Shown here one piece after another: positions 29,171-36,718 of a stretch of 43,341 nucleotides of DNA. The notes beneath the pieces are model-generated. The model worked only from the letters and a program-made list of their open reading frames with translations. It searched no databases and had not been told where the DNA came from. Where the stretch lies: positions 1 to 43,341 of the IMG/VR virus record IMGVR_UViG_3300007265_000001. The stretch is one strand, 5' to 3'. This DNA comes from a virus. The first letter of the stretch is position 1. Every line of letters starts with the position of its first letter. The position numbers and the translations under genes were made by a program.

Positions 29171-29539
29171 TTAGGCCCGGCGCTCGACCCAGAACTTGAT
29201 GGCGACGTTCGAGGCATTGATCCAGACGGTGCCGTCCGACTGAATCCAGCCGATGAGGTCGCCATAGTTGAAGGTGATCGTGTCGCCGATGGCCAAGTTG
29301 TAGGCCGTGATATCGGCGAGCCGCTTGCGCTCGTCGGGAGCGCTTGTGAGCGTCACGGTGAATGGGCCGGCTCCTGTGTTCGTCGCATGCAGAACGTCGT
29401 TCGTCGCCGGTACGAAGTTATTGCCGTTTGCAACGTCAGCGGCCTGCGGTACGGTTGTCAGGTCGCCGGCGTTTACGGTTCCAGGGTTTGGTCCCTTCAC
29501 CGTCTTGATTGCGGTTGCCGGTAATGCTGTCCTTGCCAT
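29171..29539 (-). CDS. Small beta-rich virion-type protein, 122 aa
   Basis: Begins ARTALPATAIKTVKGPNPGT, with PQAADVANGNNFVPAT, GPFTVTLTSAPDERKRLAD and GWIQSDGTVWINASNVAIK. The pattern resembles small proteins found in head or tail gene clusters (sometimes capsid decoration), beta-sandwich in character. Its position between the DUF3168-like protein and the major tail protein suits a structural role, but the exact role is not established. SD GGAGGA present. Confidence 0.6.
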   Translation of the reverse strand: MARTALPATAIKTVKGPNPGTVNAGDLTTVPQAADVANGNNFVPATNDVLHATNTGAGPFTVTLTSAPDERKRLADITAYNLAIGDTITFNYGDLIGWIQSDGTVWINASNVAIKFWVERRA

Positions 29540-29548
29540 AATTCCTCC

Positions 29549-29947
29549 TTAAAAGATTCGGTGAACTTCAAGGTCGAGGTCGATCTGATAACTGTTGGTG
29601 AGCTTGCCGTACCCCTGCTCGCGGATATCGGCCACGAAAACAGCGCCGATATTGATTCCGTTGTAGAGACCGCGGGAGGCAAGCGCTCTCGTCCGCACCA
29701 ATTCGAGAAGCTGGCGCGCGCCGACCCATGTTTTGTCGATGCAGGAGTATTCGAGCCGTGCGATTTCCTTGTAGGCGTTGCCGTCGAGGTCGTATTCCTC
29801 ACCGGAGTTCAGCCGCGAATAGACGATGATCGGAAACGCCGTAAGTTCGGCGAGCGCGATATCGGGCATGATGCGGTCCGCGACAAGGCCTGCGATCGTC
29901 GTATCGGCCAGCAGGCGCGTGCGCAACTCTTCCTCGAGCGTGCTCAG
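29549..29947 (-). CDS. Tail terminator/completion protein (DUF3168-like), apparent CTG start
   Basis: Listed from CTG at 29945-29947, which forms CTGA with the HK97 gp10-like stop and restores the usual N-terminus (STLEEELRTRLLADTTIAG); the first standard start in frame, TTG at 29924-29926, removes it. The body (VADRIMPDIALAELTAFPI, EYSCIDKTWVGARQLLELV) matches the DUF3168/tail completion family that closes the tail tube at the neck. Family match strong, start inferred. Confidence 0.75.
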   Translation of the reverse strand: MSTLEEELRTRLLADTTIAGLVADRIMPDIALAELTAFPIIVYSRLNSGEEYDLDGNAYKEIARLEYSCIDKTWVGARQLLELVRTRALASRGLYNGINIGAVFVADIREQGYGKLTNSYQIDLDLEVHRIF

Positions 29948-30390
29948 AGCTTCACCTTGGCGCGGCGTGCGACTTTTTCGATTTCCTCGCCGAGTTCTTT
30001 CCCGAAGTTGGCGAGGACTTCCTGTGCGTGCGCGTCGAACTCGGGCTTCATGAACGGCTTCGCTGGCATCTTCACTGTGCCGAACTCGAGGAACCGGCCA
30101 TAGAACGCGCTGTCTTCCTTCGGCGAGAGCTGCAATCCGATGGACACGACAATCGTGCCGCCCTGGACGCCGTCGCCGATAAACTTCGAGCGCATCTTGA
30201 TTCCGCGTCGGAGCTTGCCGGTCAGTACGGGTGCTTGGAAGGCGATGGCCAGTTGAAGGAGCGCCATTGCTTTGCGCGCCGCCCGGCCGAGGCCTAGCTT
30301 CGCAAGGTCTTCAGGCAGCTTGAGCAGATTCGTTTCAAGCTCCTGCAGGCCGTCAATCTTTACGTCGATGAATGAGCCGACGCCCGACAT
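29944..30390 (-). CDS. HK97 gp10-like head-tail joining protein, 148 aa
   Basis: ATG at 30388-30390 (overlap TGATG). VGSFIDVKIDGLQELETNL, then LLKLPEDLAKLGLGRAARKA, TGKLRRGIKMRS and AFYGRFLEFGTVKMPAKPF match the HK97 gp10 family: the RFLEFGT and PAKPFMKPEF segments are diagnostic. It binds the neck and joins head to tail. A longer reading to 30408 is unsupported. Confidence 0.85.
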   Translation of the reverse strand: MSGVGSFIDVKIDGLQELETNLLKLPEDLAKLGLGRAARKAMALLQLAIAFQAPVLTGKLRRGIKMRSKFIGDGVQGGTIVVSIGLQLSPKEDSAFYGRFLEFGTVKMPAKPFMKPEFDAHAQEVLANFGKELGEEIEKVARRAKVKL

Positions 30391-30716
30391 CAGACGAGCT
30401 CCGTGCAAAGCATCTCGGCAACTTGACGGCGGCGGCCCACATCGATAACCGAATTTATATTCAGCGTGCGGGTATCGACGATGACGCGCATGGTGCCATC
30501 CACGCCCTGCGCATCACGCCATCGCAGGCGCACGCGGGTGCTCACCGACGGATAAAGCTGCCGCGCTTCGACCAATTCCCTGCCGCTCAACTGGACGACT
30601 TCCGCGTAGGCCTGTACGTATGTGACGTAGGCCGAATCGCGCTGCCCGGACGTATCCGCAGCGTTAGAAGGCTTGGTGATGGTCACGAAGTCCTTGAGAT
30701 GGCCGGCTTGAATCAT
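30390..30716 (-). CDS. Head-tail joining protein (HK97 gp9-like), 108 aa
   Basis: ATG at 30714-30716 (ATGA). IQAGHLKDFVTITKPSNAAD, TYVQAYAEVVQLSGRELVEA and VSTRVRLRWRDAQGVDGTMR correspond to the phage head-tail adaptor family (beta-barrel stopper). Followed directly by the gp10-like gene, as in HK97. The upstream part of this frame is antisense-like and excluded. Confidence 0.85.
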   Translation of the reverse strand: MIQAGHLKDFVTITKPSNAADTSGQRDSAYVTYVQAYAEVVQLSGRELVEARQLYPSVSTRVRLRWRDAQGVDGTMRVIVDTRTLNINSVIDVGRRRQVAEMLCTELV

Positions 30717-30940
30717 TCGCTTGGCAATGGAGATTTCTGGAGATAGGCCGAGACGCCGATGATGGCGTTGATAAGGGCCGCCGCGACGGCGATACGAATT
30801 GTCGAGCCGATGCCCGCAGCCAGATTGAAATGCTGCGGGTCGATTCCAACGGCGGCAAGGCCGGTGAGGACGCCACCCGCGCAGCCGGATATCGCCGCGG
30901 CTATGAGCCCGCGCAGCCAAAGTTCGACGGTGTGTTTCAC
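30713..30940 (-). CDS. Small two-helix membrane protein in the connector block, 75 aa
   Basis: GTG at 30938-30940 with AAGGGA upstream; its stop overlaps the gp9-like start (ATGA). Two hydrophobic stretches, LIAAAISGCAGGVLTGLAAV and IRIAVAAALINAIIGVSAYL, separated by GIDPQHFNLAAG, give a helical hairpin. Resembles a class II holin in topology, yet it lies among neck genes. It belongs to an exported/membrane cassette running to 34291. Confidence 0.65.
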   Translation of the reverse strand: MKHTVELWLRGLIAAAISGCAGGVLTGLAAVGIDPQHFNLAAGIGSTIRIAVAAALINAIIGVSAYLQKSPLPSE

Positions 30941-30952
30941 GGTCTTCCCTTC

Positions 30953-31138
30953 TTATTTGGAACTTTCGCCTGACACTTTTTCCGACCGACCAATTAAGCA
31001 GAACTTCGCCCCGCATTCTCCGCACTTAACCAATTCTGGAGGGTTAAGCTCATTGCCGAACAGCAAGGGCCTGCCGCATTGCGGGCAGAACAGCTTGTCT
31101 TTGGGCTCGGTGGCATTGTTGGGCACCCATACACTCAG
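30953..31138 (-). CDS. Zinc-ribbon protein, apparent CTG start, 61 aa
   Basis: LFCPQCGRPLLFGNELN and LVKCGECGAKFCLIG form a clear rubredoxin-like ribbon with two CxxC pairs. The preferred start is CTG at 31136-31138 (CTGA overlap with the upstream secreted protein gene); an in-frame GTG is four codons in. Short and soluble. Acts probably as a binding adaptor; its partners are the membrane and secreted proteins around it, by context only. Confidence 0.65.
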   Translation of the reverse strand: MSVWVPNNATEPKDKLFCPQCGRPLLFGNELNPPELVKCGECGAKFCLIGRSEKVSGESSK

Positions 31139-31533
31139 AACGTCGCCCCTACGCTGGCCTGCAAGGTTCCTGTTTTGCCGTCCGCGTTGAAGGCAATTCG
31201 CGCAGTGTAACCGGTGATCTTGAACGTCGTTCCGGGCACCGCTGATGCGATCGGCAGAATCACCGTGTAATCGAGCGCCGGATGTCCGTTTGCCGCGGGT
31301 GCCACAACATGAATCGTGTACAGGTCGAACGCCAGAGGCTGCGTGACCGTGGGCCATGCGCCTTCCATCGTCGCCAGCGCAACACCTTTAGAATTCGCCA
31401 GCGTCGTAGTCGCGTTCGTCACTTGCGCGCCGCTGAAGCTGCCCCAATACAAACCGAGCTGAAGCTTCGTCGATTGCGCGCGAACTGGCAGCGCAGTGAG
31501 CAGCAATGCCGCGAGCATGATCAGCTTTCTCAT
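31135..31533 (-). CDS. Secreted protein of unknown function, 132 aa
   Basis: MRKLIMLAALLLTALPVRAQ is a clear Sec signal peptide with Ala-Gln processing. The mature part is beta-rich: LQLGLYWGSFSGAQVTNAT, PLAFDLYTIHVVAPAANGH, DYTVILPIASAVPGTTFKI, with no Cys. Likely periplasmic or extracellular. It is unusual for a gene in the head-tail connector region to carry a signal peptide. ATGA overlap with the next gene. Confidence 0.7.
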   Translation of the reverse strand: MRKLIMLAALLLTALPVRAQSTKLQLGLYWGSFSGAQVTNATTTLANSKGVALATMEGAWPTVTQPLAFDLYTIHVVAPAANGHPALDYTVILPIASAVPGTTFKITGYTARIAFNADGKTGTLQASVGATF

Positions 31534-31886
31534 GTATTTACTCCCCTCACTTCAACGTCCACCTTTTGCAGTTTGCGATTCAAGCGATAGTTCTTGATCG
31601 CTGCGTACCCTCGGATTGCTATGAGGGGAATTGGTGGGACATACGAAGCGTAGTTCCAGTGGATTAAGGCGAACAGAATGGACACCGTTATGACTCCACC
31701 TGCCATGAGAGCGCCGACTACGTACAACTTCAAGCGGGACGGATGCGGTCCGTATACCGTGCTTGATTCGTATACGATTGTTACCGTGCCGCCTGGTCCG
31801 TACACGGTTCGCGGTTTCGTTGTCTCGATATCGGCGACGGTGGCGACAACCGATAGCGCGTAGGCGATGATCAGGAGGGCGGTCAT
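31530..31886 (-). CDS. Membrane protein with N-terminal signal-anchor, 118 aa
   Basis: Starts MTALLIIAYALSVVATVAD (signal or anchor), followed by a Gly/Tyr/Val-rich outer segment (RTVYGPGGTVTIVYESSTVY) and a membrane region around LYVVGALMAGGVITVSILFAL and VPPIPLIAIRGYAAI, ending with a basic tail. Two or three membrane segments. Overlaps by ATGA and TGATG with both neighbours, so made with the secreted proteins. Function unknown. Confidence 0.65.
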   Translation of the reverse strand: MTALLIIAYALSVVATVADIETTKPRTVYGPGGTVTIVYESSTVYGPHPSRLKLYVVGALMAGGVITVSILFALIHWNYASYVPPIPLIAIRGYAAIKNYRLNRKLQKVDVEVRGVNT

Positions 31887-34291
31887 CAGTTCCCCATCGC
31901 TATCGCTTTGAATTTGTACACATTCCCAGCGGTGCAGGTGCCTTGCATCGTGATTGTCAGGGTTGTGGCAGCTTCTACCCAGGTCGGAAAGAACGTCGCA
32001 GGCGTCGGAGCGACAACATCATTGCGCGAAACCATGTACTGTGGCGCAGCGGTCCACGTGCCATCCTTGAACGTCACAGTGATGACTGGATTAGCTCCGG
32101 GTGTCGTGCCACACGTTACAGAGAACGAGAATCCTTGGTCGAATCCCGTAGCCGCAGAAACGCTAGGGCCGGTGCCCCATCCGCTTGTCAGAACGATGGC
32201 TGCATCTGCGCCGGAGTAGGGCGTTGCTCCGTAACCGACCCTGTATCGTAGACCGTTAAATACCTTGGCATTGAGATTGTTCGTCGAACCCGCGCCGGGG
32301 TTCAGAAATATTCCAACCGTATTCGCATCAATAGCGCCTATCGACGGCCCCCTTACGCCATCACTGGCGGAAAATCCAGCGGTCTGAAAAGGCGGTAGGT
32401 AGTTAGTGGATTGCCCGAATGAATTCCTTGTAGAGGCGAGAGTACCGAAAGAGTTGTTGGACAAGTCCTGAAGTTGAAGCCCTCGCGTGGGCCTCACATA
32501 TAAATCCGACGTATCAATGGCCTGAATCTTTCCACCGGGGGTATTCAGCCCTGTGATATCAGTGTTGAAGGTAAGCGACGTGACCGTGCTCGAAGCATTT
32601 GCGATTCCTCTTGGACTGGCTCCATTCAAAAACACACCGAAGCCCAGTTGCTGCCAAAGAAGGTTCGATTCCGCCACTTGACCGAGCGTCGTCTGATGCG
32701 GACTGCCGACATCCGTAATCCATCCGAGAGCTTTTTGTGTCGGGTAGTCGATGGTTGGATAGTAGCCGTCCCAGTAGACATCGTTGTTGGCCTGAGCCAC
32801 AGTGCGAGTCGTGGCGTTGTTGCCTAGCTGCTCTGAGTTGCTGGACAGGACAGGCGAACTTCCTATGAACAGAAAATCCACCTGCGGGTTAGCCGTTTTC
32901 CAGTTGGCGCGAAATGTACTGAGGTGAGAGAGGAATGTGGAACCATCCGAGTAGACGCCGTTAGTCGTTGCCTCTTTCATCTCAAAGGTAACAATGTCGG
33001 GAGCGAGAGCGGAGTACCAGGGAGCCGTCACCGCTGTCGGGCACAGGTCCACCTGATTCAAATCCAGTCCGCCGCGCGCGATGAGGATTAGAACAGCGCC
33101 GTTGATGGTGGAGTTTTCAAAAGTAGGCCCGAACACGTTCACTGTCGCGCCCGTAGCGCAGGCTTGGATTTTGTAAGGGCCTGTGTCCGGCATCGTTGCG
33201 GTCGCAACTGAGCCGATGGTGGTCGCATTCGCAGCACTCGTTGTGCTCTGCATCACAAATCCCGCACCATTTTTGTTGGTGTTGAATTGGAGACTGCCCG
33301 CTCCGGGCTCCTTCACGTAAAGAAGTGAGAGTTGGTTTGCTGTGAAATACCCGCCACCTATACCCCACGTTACGCAGCCGCCAGCGGGAATGATGTAATA
33401 AACCCCGGTCGGACTCCGCGTATAGTCGTAGGGAAGACTGCTGCCGTCGATTATGGCTGCGCCACCACTGAAGGCGTCATTCGTTACGCAAGAACCACCC
33501 TGCCCAGTAGGAATTGTTCCTTGGCAAGAAATGTCCACCCCAGCATTCCCAAAACTATCGCGCAGCCCCGCCGCAACCGCATTCGCATGAAACCCCGCAA
33601 CCGAATCACCCCACACCAGCACACGCAACTTCGCGGGGGGAGCTGTCTGCATTGCCGCAATTTTTGTGAGCGTCGAGCGAAGCGTGGCGGTGCCGCCTGT
33701 AAAGAGGCCTGTTGAAGGCCCTCCGCCCGTATTGCAGGTCCAAGACAATCCCGTCCACTGTGGGAATCCGCCGAGCGATAAGCAATTCGCTGGCGACGTT
33801 AGCTGCGCGAACGGCATGGATAACAGCGGAGATGGCGCGGCCGCAGTCCGGATGTTGATGAGTTTTACCGGCCCGCTTGCCGGGATAATCCATGTCTCCG
33901 TGAATCGTTTCGTTGTCGTGTAATAGTCAGCCGTGTAGTACGTGCCTGACGGAGTCGAGCCTGCGTTCGGGACGAGAGCAATGCTGAAATTTCCCGTCGC
34001 GTTTAGCGTGACCGTGACGCGCTGGCCCAACGGAACGACGAAATTGTCAGCCGATGTGAAGGTCTGCGCGGAAGTGATTGTGATCGTGCCTTGCGCATAG
34101 CTACCATCAGGCGCAAAGAGCTGGTCGGCGACGGTGACTTTCGCGGGTGCTTGCGCGAATGCAGAAAACACCAAGCAGGCGGCTGCAAAGAGCAGAACTG
34201 CGAGGCGCCCCAGGAGGGGAGCGCCCCGTTTGCGCCAGTTCTGCCTTCCGCCCGCCGCGCCCGTGTAACGCCGCGAGCCGAAAGAGATCAT
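31886..34291 (-). CDS. Secreted SGNH/GDSL-hydrolase-like protein with spike-like domains, 801 aa
   Basis: ATG at 34289-34291, one base after the connector gene stop; the longer frame upstream has no clear ribosome site. Residues 25-46 are a signal peptide (LGRLAVLLFAAACLVFSAFA), exceptional for a gene in this location. A beta-rich N-terminal domain (about 50-150) contains PDGSYAQGTITITSAQTF and GTYYTADYYTTTKRFTETW. The central domain has LRVLVWGDSVAGF (Ser230 in the GDS block) and GSPHQTTLG later, the SGNH esterase layout. The C-terminal 250 residues are beta-rich. Likely deacetylates or cleaves surface glycans; if exported it acts outside the cell, if virion-bound it is a receptor depolymerase. 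Exact role unresolved. Confidence 0.75.
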   Translation of the reverse strand: MISFGSRRYTGAAGGRQNWRKRGAPLLGRLAVLLFAAACLVFSAFAQAPAKVTVADQLFAPDGSYAQGTITITSAQTFTSADNFVVPLGQRVTVTLNATGNFSIALVPNAGSTPSGTYYTADYYTTTKRFTETWIIPASGPVKLINIRTAAAPSPLLSMPFAQLTSPANCLSLGGFPQWTGLSWTCNTGGGPSTGLFTGGTATLRSTLTKIAAMQTAPPAKLRVLVWGDSVAGFHANAVAAGLRDSFGNAGVDISCQGTIPTGQGGSCVTNDAFSGGAAIIDGSSLPYDYTRSPTGVYYIIPAGGCVTWGIGGGYFTANQLSLLYVKEPGAGSLQFNTNKNGAGFVMQSTTSAANATTIGSVATATMPDTGPYKIQACATGATVNVFGPTFENSTINGAVLILIARGGLDLNQVDLCPTAVTAPWYSALAPDIVTFEMKEATTNGVYSDGSTFLSHLSTFRANWKTANPQVDFLFIGSSPVLSSNSEQLGNNATTRTVAQANNDVYWDGYYPTIDYPTQKALGWITDVGSPHQTTLGQVAESNLLWQQLGFGVFLNGASPRGIANASSTVTSLTFNTDITGLNTPGGKIQAIDTSDLYVRPTRGLQLQDLSNNSFGTLASTRNSFGQSTNYLPPFQTAGFSASDGVRGPSIGAIDANTVGIFLNPGAGSTNNLNAKVFNGLRYRVGYGATPYSGADAAIVLTSGWGTGPSVSAATGFDQGFSFSVTCGTTPGANPVITVTFKDGTWTAAPQYMVSRNDVVAPTPATFFPTWVEAATTLTITMQGTCTAGNVYKFKAIAMGN

Positions 34292-34292
34292 G

Positions 34293-34967
34293 TCAGTACC
34301 AGTAATTTCCAAACCCATAATATTTCTCCCAATCAAAGCGATGGCCGTTCCTTGCGGACCAAAGCATCGACTCCAAGCTGTAGGGAAGTTTTTGCAGGCT
34401 CATGTTGACTGGAACGGGTTCGCGATTCTCGTTCCAGTGCGCGACCAAAAACTTGACGGCCATCTTCACCGCGCTATCAACTTTCGTTGGATCGTCCGTC
34501 GCGCCGCTCATCCCGCAAGTGAAAATGATATTCATCGCGCCCGGAACCCAAAGAGCGGTTGGAAAAAAACCGTTGTAGGGGGGGTAGAGAGCAGACGGCC
34601 GTTCATCGAGCGCCGCCTGGAAAAATGACGGGGTATTTATGTTCTGCGTGACATTGTTCAAATCCTGATAGGTGAACGTATCGATTGTCAGCACCGGGCC
34701 GCGCGGGAGGAGAATAGGCTTACCCAAGGGATAGCGCCTATCGAAACCGTCGCGGTTGTACGGGAATTGGTCGGCCTTAAGAGTCCAGCCTTGCTTCATG
34801 ATCGAAATGCCGGCGAGACCCTCGACCCATTGCGTCGCAGCTTCCAGATATGCACTCAGCACAATGTCGTCGCCGCTTGTGGACGATGTGATGCGCAATA
34901 CGTCGTACAACTCCTGTAGTTGGAAAAGCTGCTTCACCGGCGCCGTTGTGCGGACGAGTGAGCTCAA
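34293..34967 (-). CDS. Head-tail connector protein (gp6-like), 224 aa
   Basis: TTG start at 34965-34967 forms TTGA. QLFQLQELYDVLRITSSTS, YLEAATQWVEGLAGISIMK, FPYNRDGFDRRYPLGKPILL and the C-terminal AVKFLVAHWNENREPVPV are as in the gp6/DUF-type head-tail connector family, which docks on the portal after DNA packaging. Longer than typical by a middle loop (NNVTQNINTPSFFQAALDER). Position between capsid and the exported cassette matches the connector block. Confidence 0.8.
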   Translation of the reverse strand: MSSLVRTTAPVKQLFQLQELYDVLRITSSTSGDDIVLSAYLEAATQWVEGLAGISIMKQGWTLKADQFPYNRDGFDRRYPLGKPILLPRGPVLTIDTFTYQDLNNVTQNINTPSFFQAALDERPSALYPPYNGFFPTALWVPGAMNIIFTCGMSGATDDPTKVDSAVKMAVKFLVAHWNENREPVPVNMSLQKLPYSLESMLWSARNGHRFDWEKYYGFGNYWY

Positions 34968-35218
34968 ACCGGCATAACCCCCTGCAACCGATGGACGAGC
35001 CGCGGATCATGCTCAAGGAAATCATTGTTCGTGAGCGCGGCCGTTTCGGTGATCGGCTCGCTCTTATCGACGCGCTCGGCATGGCCGACGGCGATCCATT
35101 TCTCGGCGTCTGCAACCGGTGCGAACAATATCTGTCCTGGCTGCGCCGAAAAATCAGTGCCGTCAGAGAACTTCCCCGCGATGCTGACGTTCATGCGAAT
35201 CTTTGTGAGCTTTGCCAT
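34964..35218 (-). CDS. Hypothetical head protein, 84 aa
   Basis: ATG at 35216-35218 with AAAGGGAA upstream; a longer frame to 35260 lies in the terminator. AKLTKIRMNVSIAGKFSDG, TDFSAQPGQILFAPVADAEK, then WIAVGHAERVDKSEPI suggest a small beta-domain. Genes at this place between the major capsid protein and the connector often encode decoration or minor head proteins; identity not established. Confidence 0.6.
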   Translation of the reverse strand: MAKLTKIRMNVSIAGKFSDGTDFSAQPGQILFAPVADAEKWIAVGHAERVDKSEPITETAALTNNDFLEHDPRLVHRLQGVMPV

Positions 35219-35232
35219 GTTCCCTTTCTTTC

Positions 35233-35275
35233 TGAAAAGCAAACCGGAGCAATCGCACAACGCGACTGCCCCGGT
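35233..35275 (-). terminator. Intrinsic terminator downstream of the major capsid protein
   Basis: Stem of 14 pairs (accggagcaatcgc 35243-35256 with gcgactgccccggt 35262-35275, two G-U wobbles, 5-base loop), followed on the minus strand by TTTGCTTTTC. Would end or reduce transcription after the capsid gene. Downstream genes would need readthrough. Confidence 0.7.
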
Positions 35276-35302
35276 CCAGGTTGGTGTGATTCCGCGAACC
35301 GA

Positions 35303-36649
35303 TTACGTCGCGGAGTTTTGGTAATACTTGAGGGCGTTGGCGTTGATGGCGCGGCCGTCAGCGCGGGAGAACGCGATGAAACCGACCTGCCCGACTTCCG
35401 CGTAGCGCTCTTCGAGGCGCAGGAGGGTGATCGCCATTACGTCGCGAACGATGTACTTGCTGAAGTCGCCGAATAGCATCGACTTCGCGTTTGCGGCCAT
35501 TGCGGCGATGTCCTGGTTAATGGAGTACGGATAGCCGTTGAGTGTCGGCCCGTTGATTTTGTCGGCAAGGCTCGAAGCCAAACCAGGGAGCCAGATCGGC
35601 CGGCCGGTCGAGTCCTTGATCTTCTTCACGACCTTCAAAGACGAGTCGGCCATCATGTACCGCGCGTTGGGGCGGTATAGCGGGTCGATGGAGTGCTCGA
35701 GGTCGATGATGTCGTCGTAGATCACCGAAAGCGTCTGGCCGACGAGGCCGACCTTGCCCGAGCCCGCTTCGGTTACGACACCCTTCGGCTGGCCGGTGCC
35801 GGTACCGGTTGTGAAGTGCGTGTTTGTAATCCGCCCGATGCGCGTGCTCAGCAACTCCTGCAGCAGCGCGCCGACATCGAAATAGCTGTCCTGCAAAAGC
35901 TCGATGGGGACGAGCACGACTTTCGAGCTGTATTTGTAGGCCTTCAGGATGACCTGTCCAAACGCAACATCTTGCAACGCAGCGCTCGTGTTTTCCGCCA
36001 GCAGCTCGCCGACGTTCGCGGTATCGTCCACGGTCGGCCACGGAATGTCGTTCCCCATAGGAGTCGGGAAGCTGCGCGCGACCTGGCGCATGCCGCCAAA
36101 CGCTTTGAGGAATTCCTCGAGCTGTCCCGAAAAACCCTGCGGAATGACGAAGCCGCCAGCGCTGCCGGTGCCGACGGACTGCGCGCGGGCTTCGCGATAC
36201 TCCTTCGGCAAATCGCGTTGTTCGATTTTCTCCCTCGAGCTAAGGGTACGCATGAGTGCCCGCTCTTCGGGTGACAGGCTGCTCATCCCTTCGCGGACCC
36301 ACAAGGTAAAGACGCGCTTTTTCTCCGCTTGCCTTTCTTCCATTTGTTCTTTGGTTAATTCCTGTTCATCTTCGCGCGCGGCACCGGTCGGAATCGGCGC
36401 GCTGCGATGTTCCCTCGCAGCCGGTTGCGGCGTGATCGGAGCGGCAAGCTCTTTCTCGCGCGCGGCCATGCTTTCCCGACGCTGCACTTCGGATGAGAAT
36501 TTCTCGAAGTCCTTGTCGGCGTCATCCCAGTTTTTCTGCTCGTCGGCGGTCAGGTCGCGCTTTTCCGAGTCGGCTTTCTTCTGAATCTCCGACATCCGGT
36601 TGTAAGCAGCGGCCATTTGCCCGCGCAGCTCTTTGATTTTCGGGTCCAT
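35303..36649 (-). CDS. HK97-type major capsid protein, 448 aa
   Basis: ATG at 36647-36649 with GGAGCG upstream. Residues 1-130 form the charged N-terminal scaffold (delta) domain (IKELRGQMAAAYNRMSEI, RDLTADEQKNWDDADKDF). The fold body holds SVGTGSAGGFVIPQGFSG, GGMRQVARSFPTPMGND, LAENTSAALQDVAFG and ARYMMADSSLKVVKKIKDS, ending LRLEERYAEVGQVGFIAF, all diagnostic of the family. Cleavage by the protease encoded just upstream would remove the delta domain. Confidence 0.95.
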   Translation of the reverse strand: MDPKIKELRGQMAAAYNRMSEIQKKADSEKRDLTADEQKNWDDADKDFEKFSSEVQRRESMAAREKELAAPITPQPAAREHRSAPIPTGAAREDEQELTKEQMEERQAEKKRVFTLWVREGMSSLSPEERALMRTLSSREKIEQRDLPKEYREARAQSVGTGSAGGFVIPQGFSGQLEEFLKAFGGMRQVARSFPTPMGNDIPWPTVDDTANVGELLAENTSAALQDVAFGQVILKAYKYSSKVVLVPIELLQDSYFDVGALLQELLSTRIGRITNTHFTTGTGTGQPKGVVTEAGSGKVGLVGQTLSVIYDDIIDLEHSIDPLYRPNARYMMADSSLKVVKKIKDSTGRPIWLPGLASSLADKINGPTLNGYPYSINQDIAAMAANAKSMLFGDFSKYIVRDVMAITLLRLEERYAEVGQVGFIAFSRADGRAINANALKYYQNSAT

Positions 36650-36659
36650 GTGTCGCTCC

Positions 36660-36693
36660 AAATAAAAACGCGCCGACAAAACTGCTCGGCGCG
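36660..36693 (-). terminator. Hairpin with T-run between protease and capsid genes
   Basis: On the minus strand cgcgccga pairs with tcggcgcg (36669-36676 / 36686-36693) and is followed by TTTTTATTT: a textbook intrinsic terminator shape inside the 69-base gap, ending only about 10 bases before the capsid ATG. A shorter hairpin (cccg/cggg, 36697-36711) lies just upstream. May instead act as RNA processing or a translational element; phage late antitermination would be needed for readthrough. Confidence 0.65.
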
Positions 36694-36718
36694 CTTCCCG
36701 TCGTAACGGGGAAACTGG

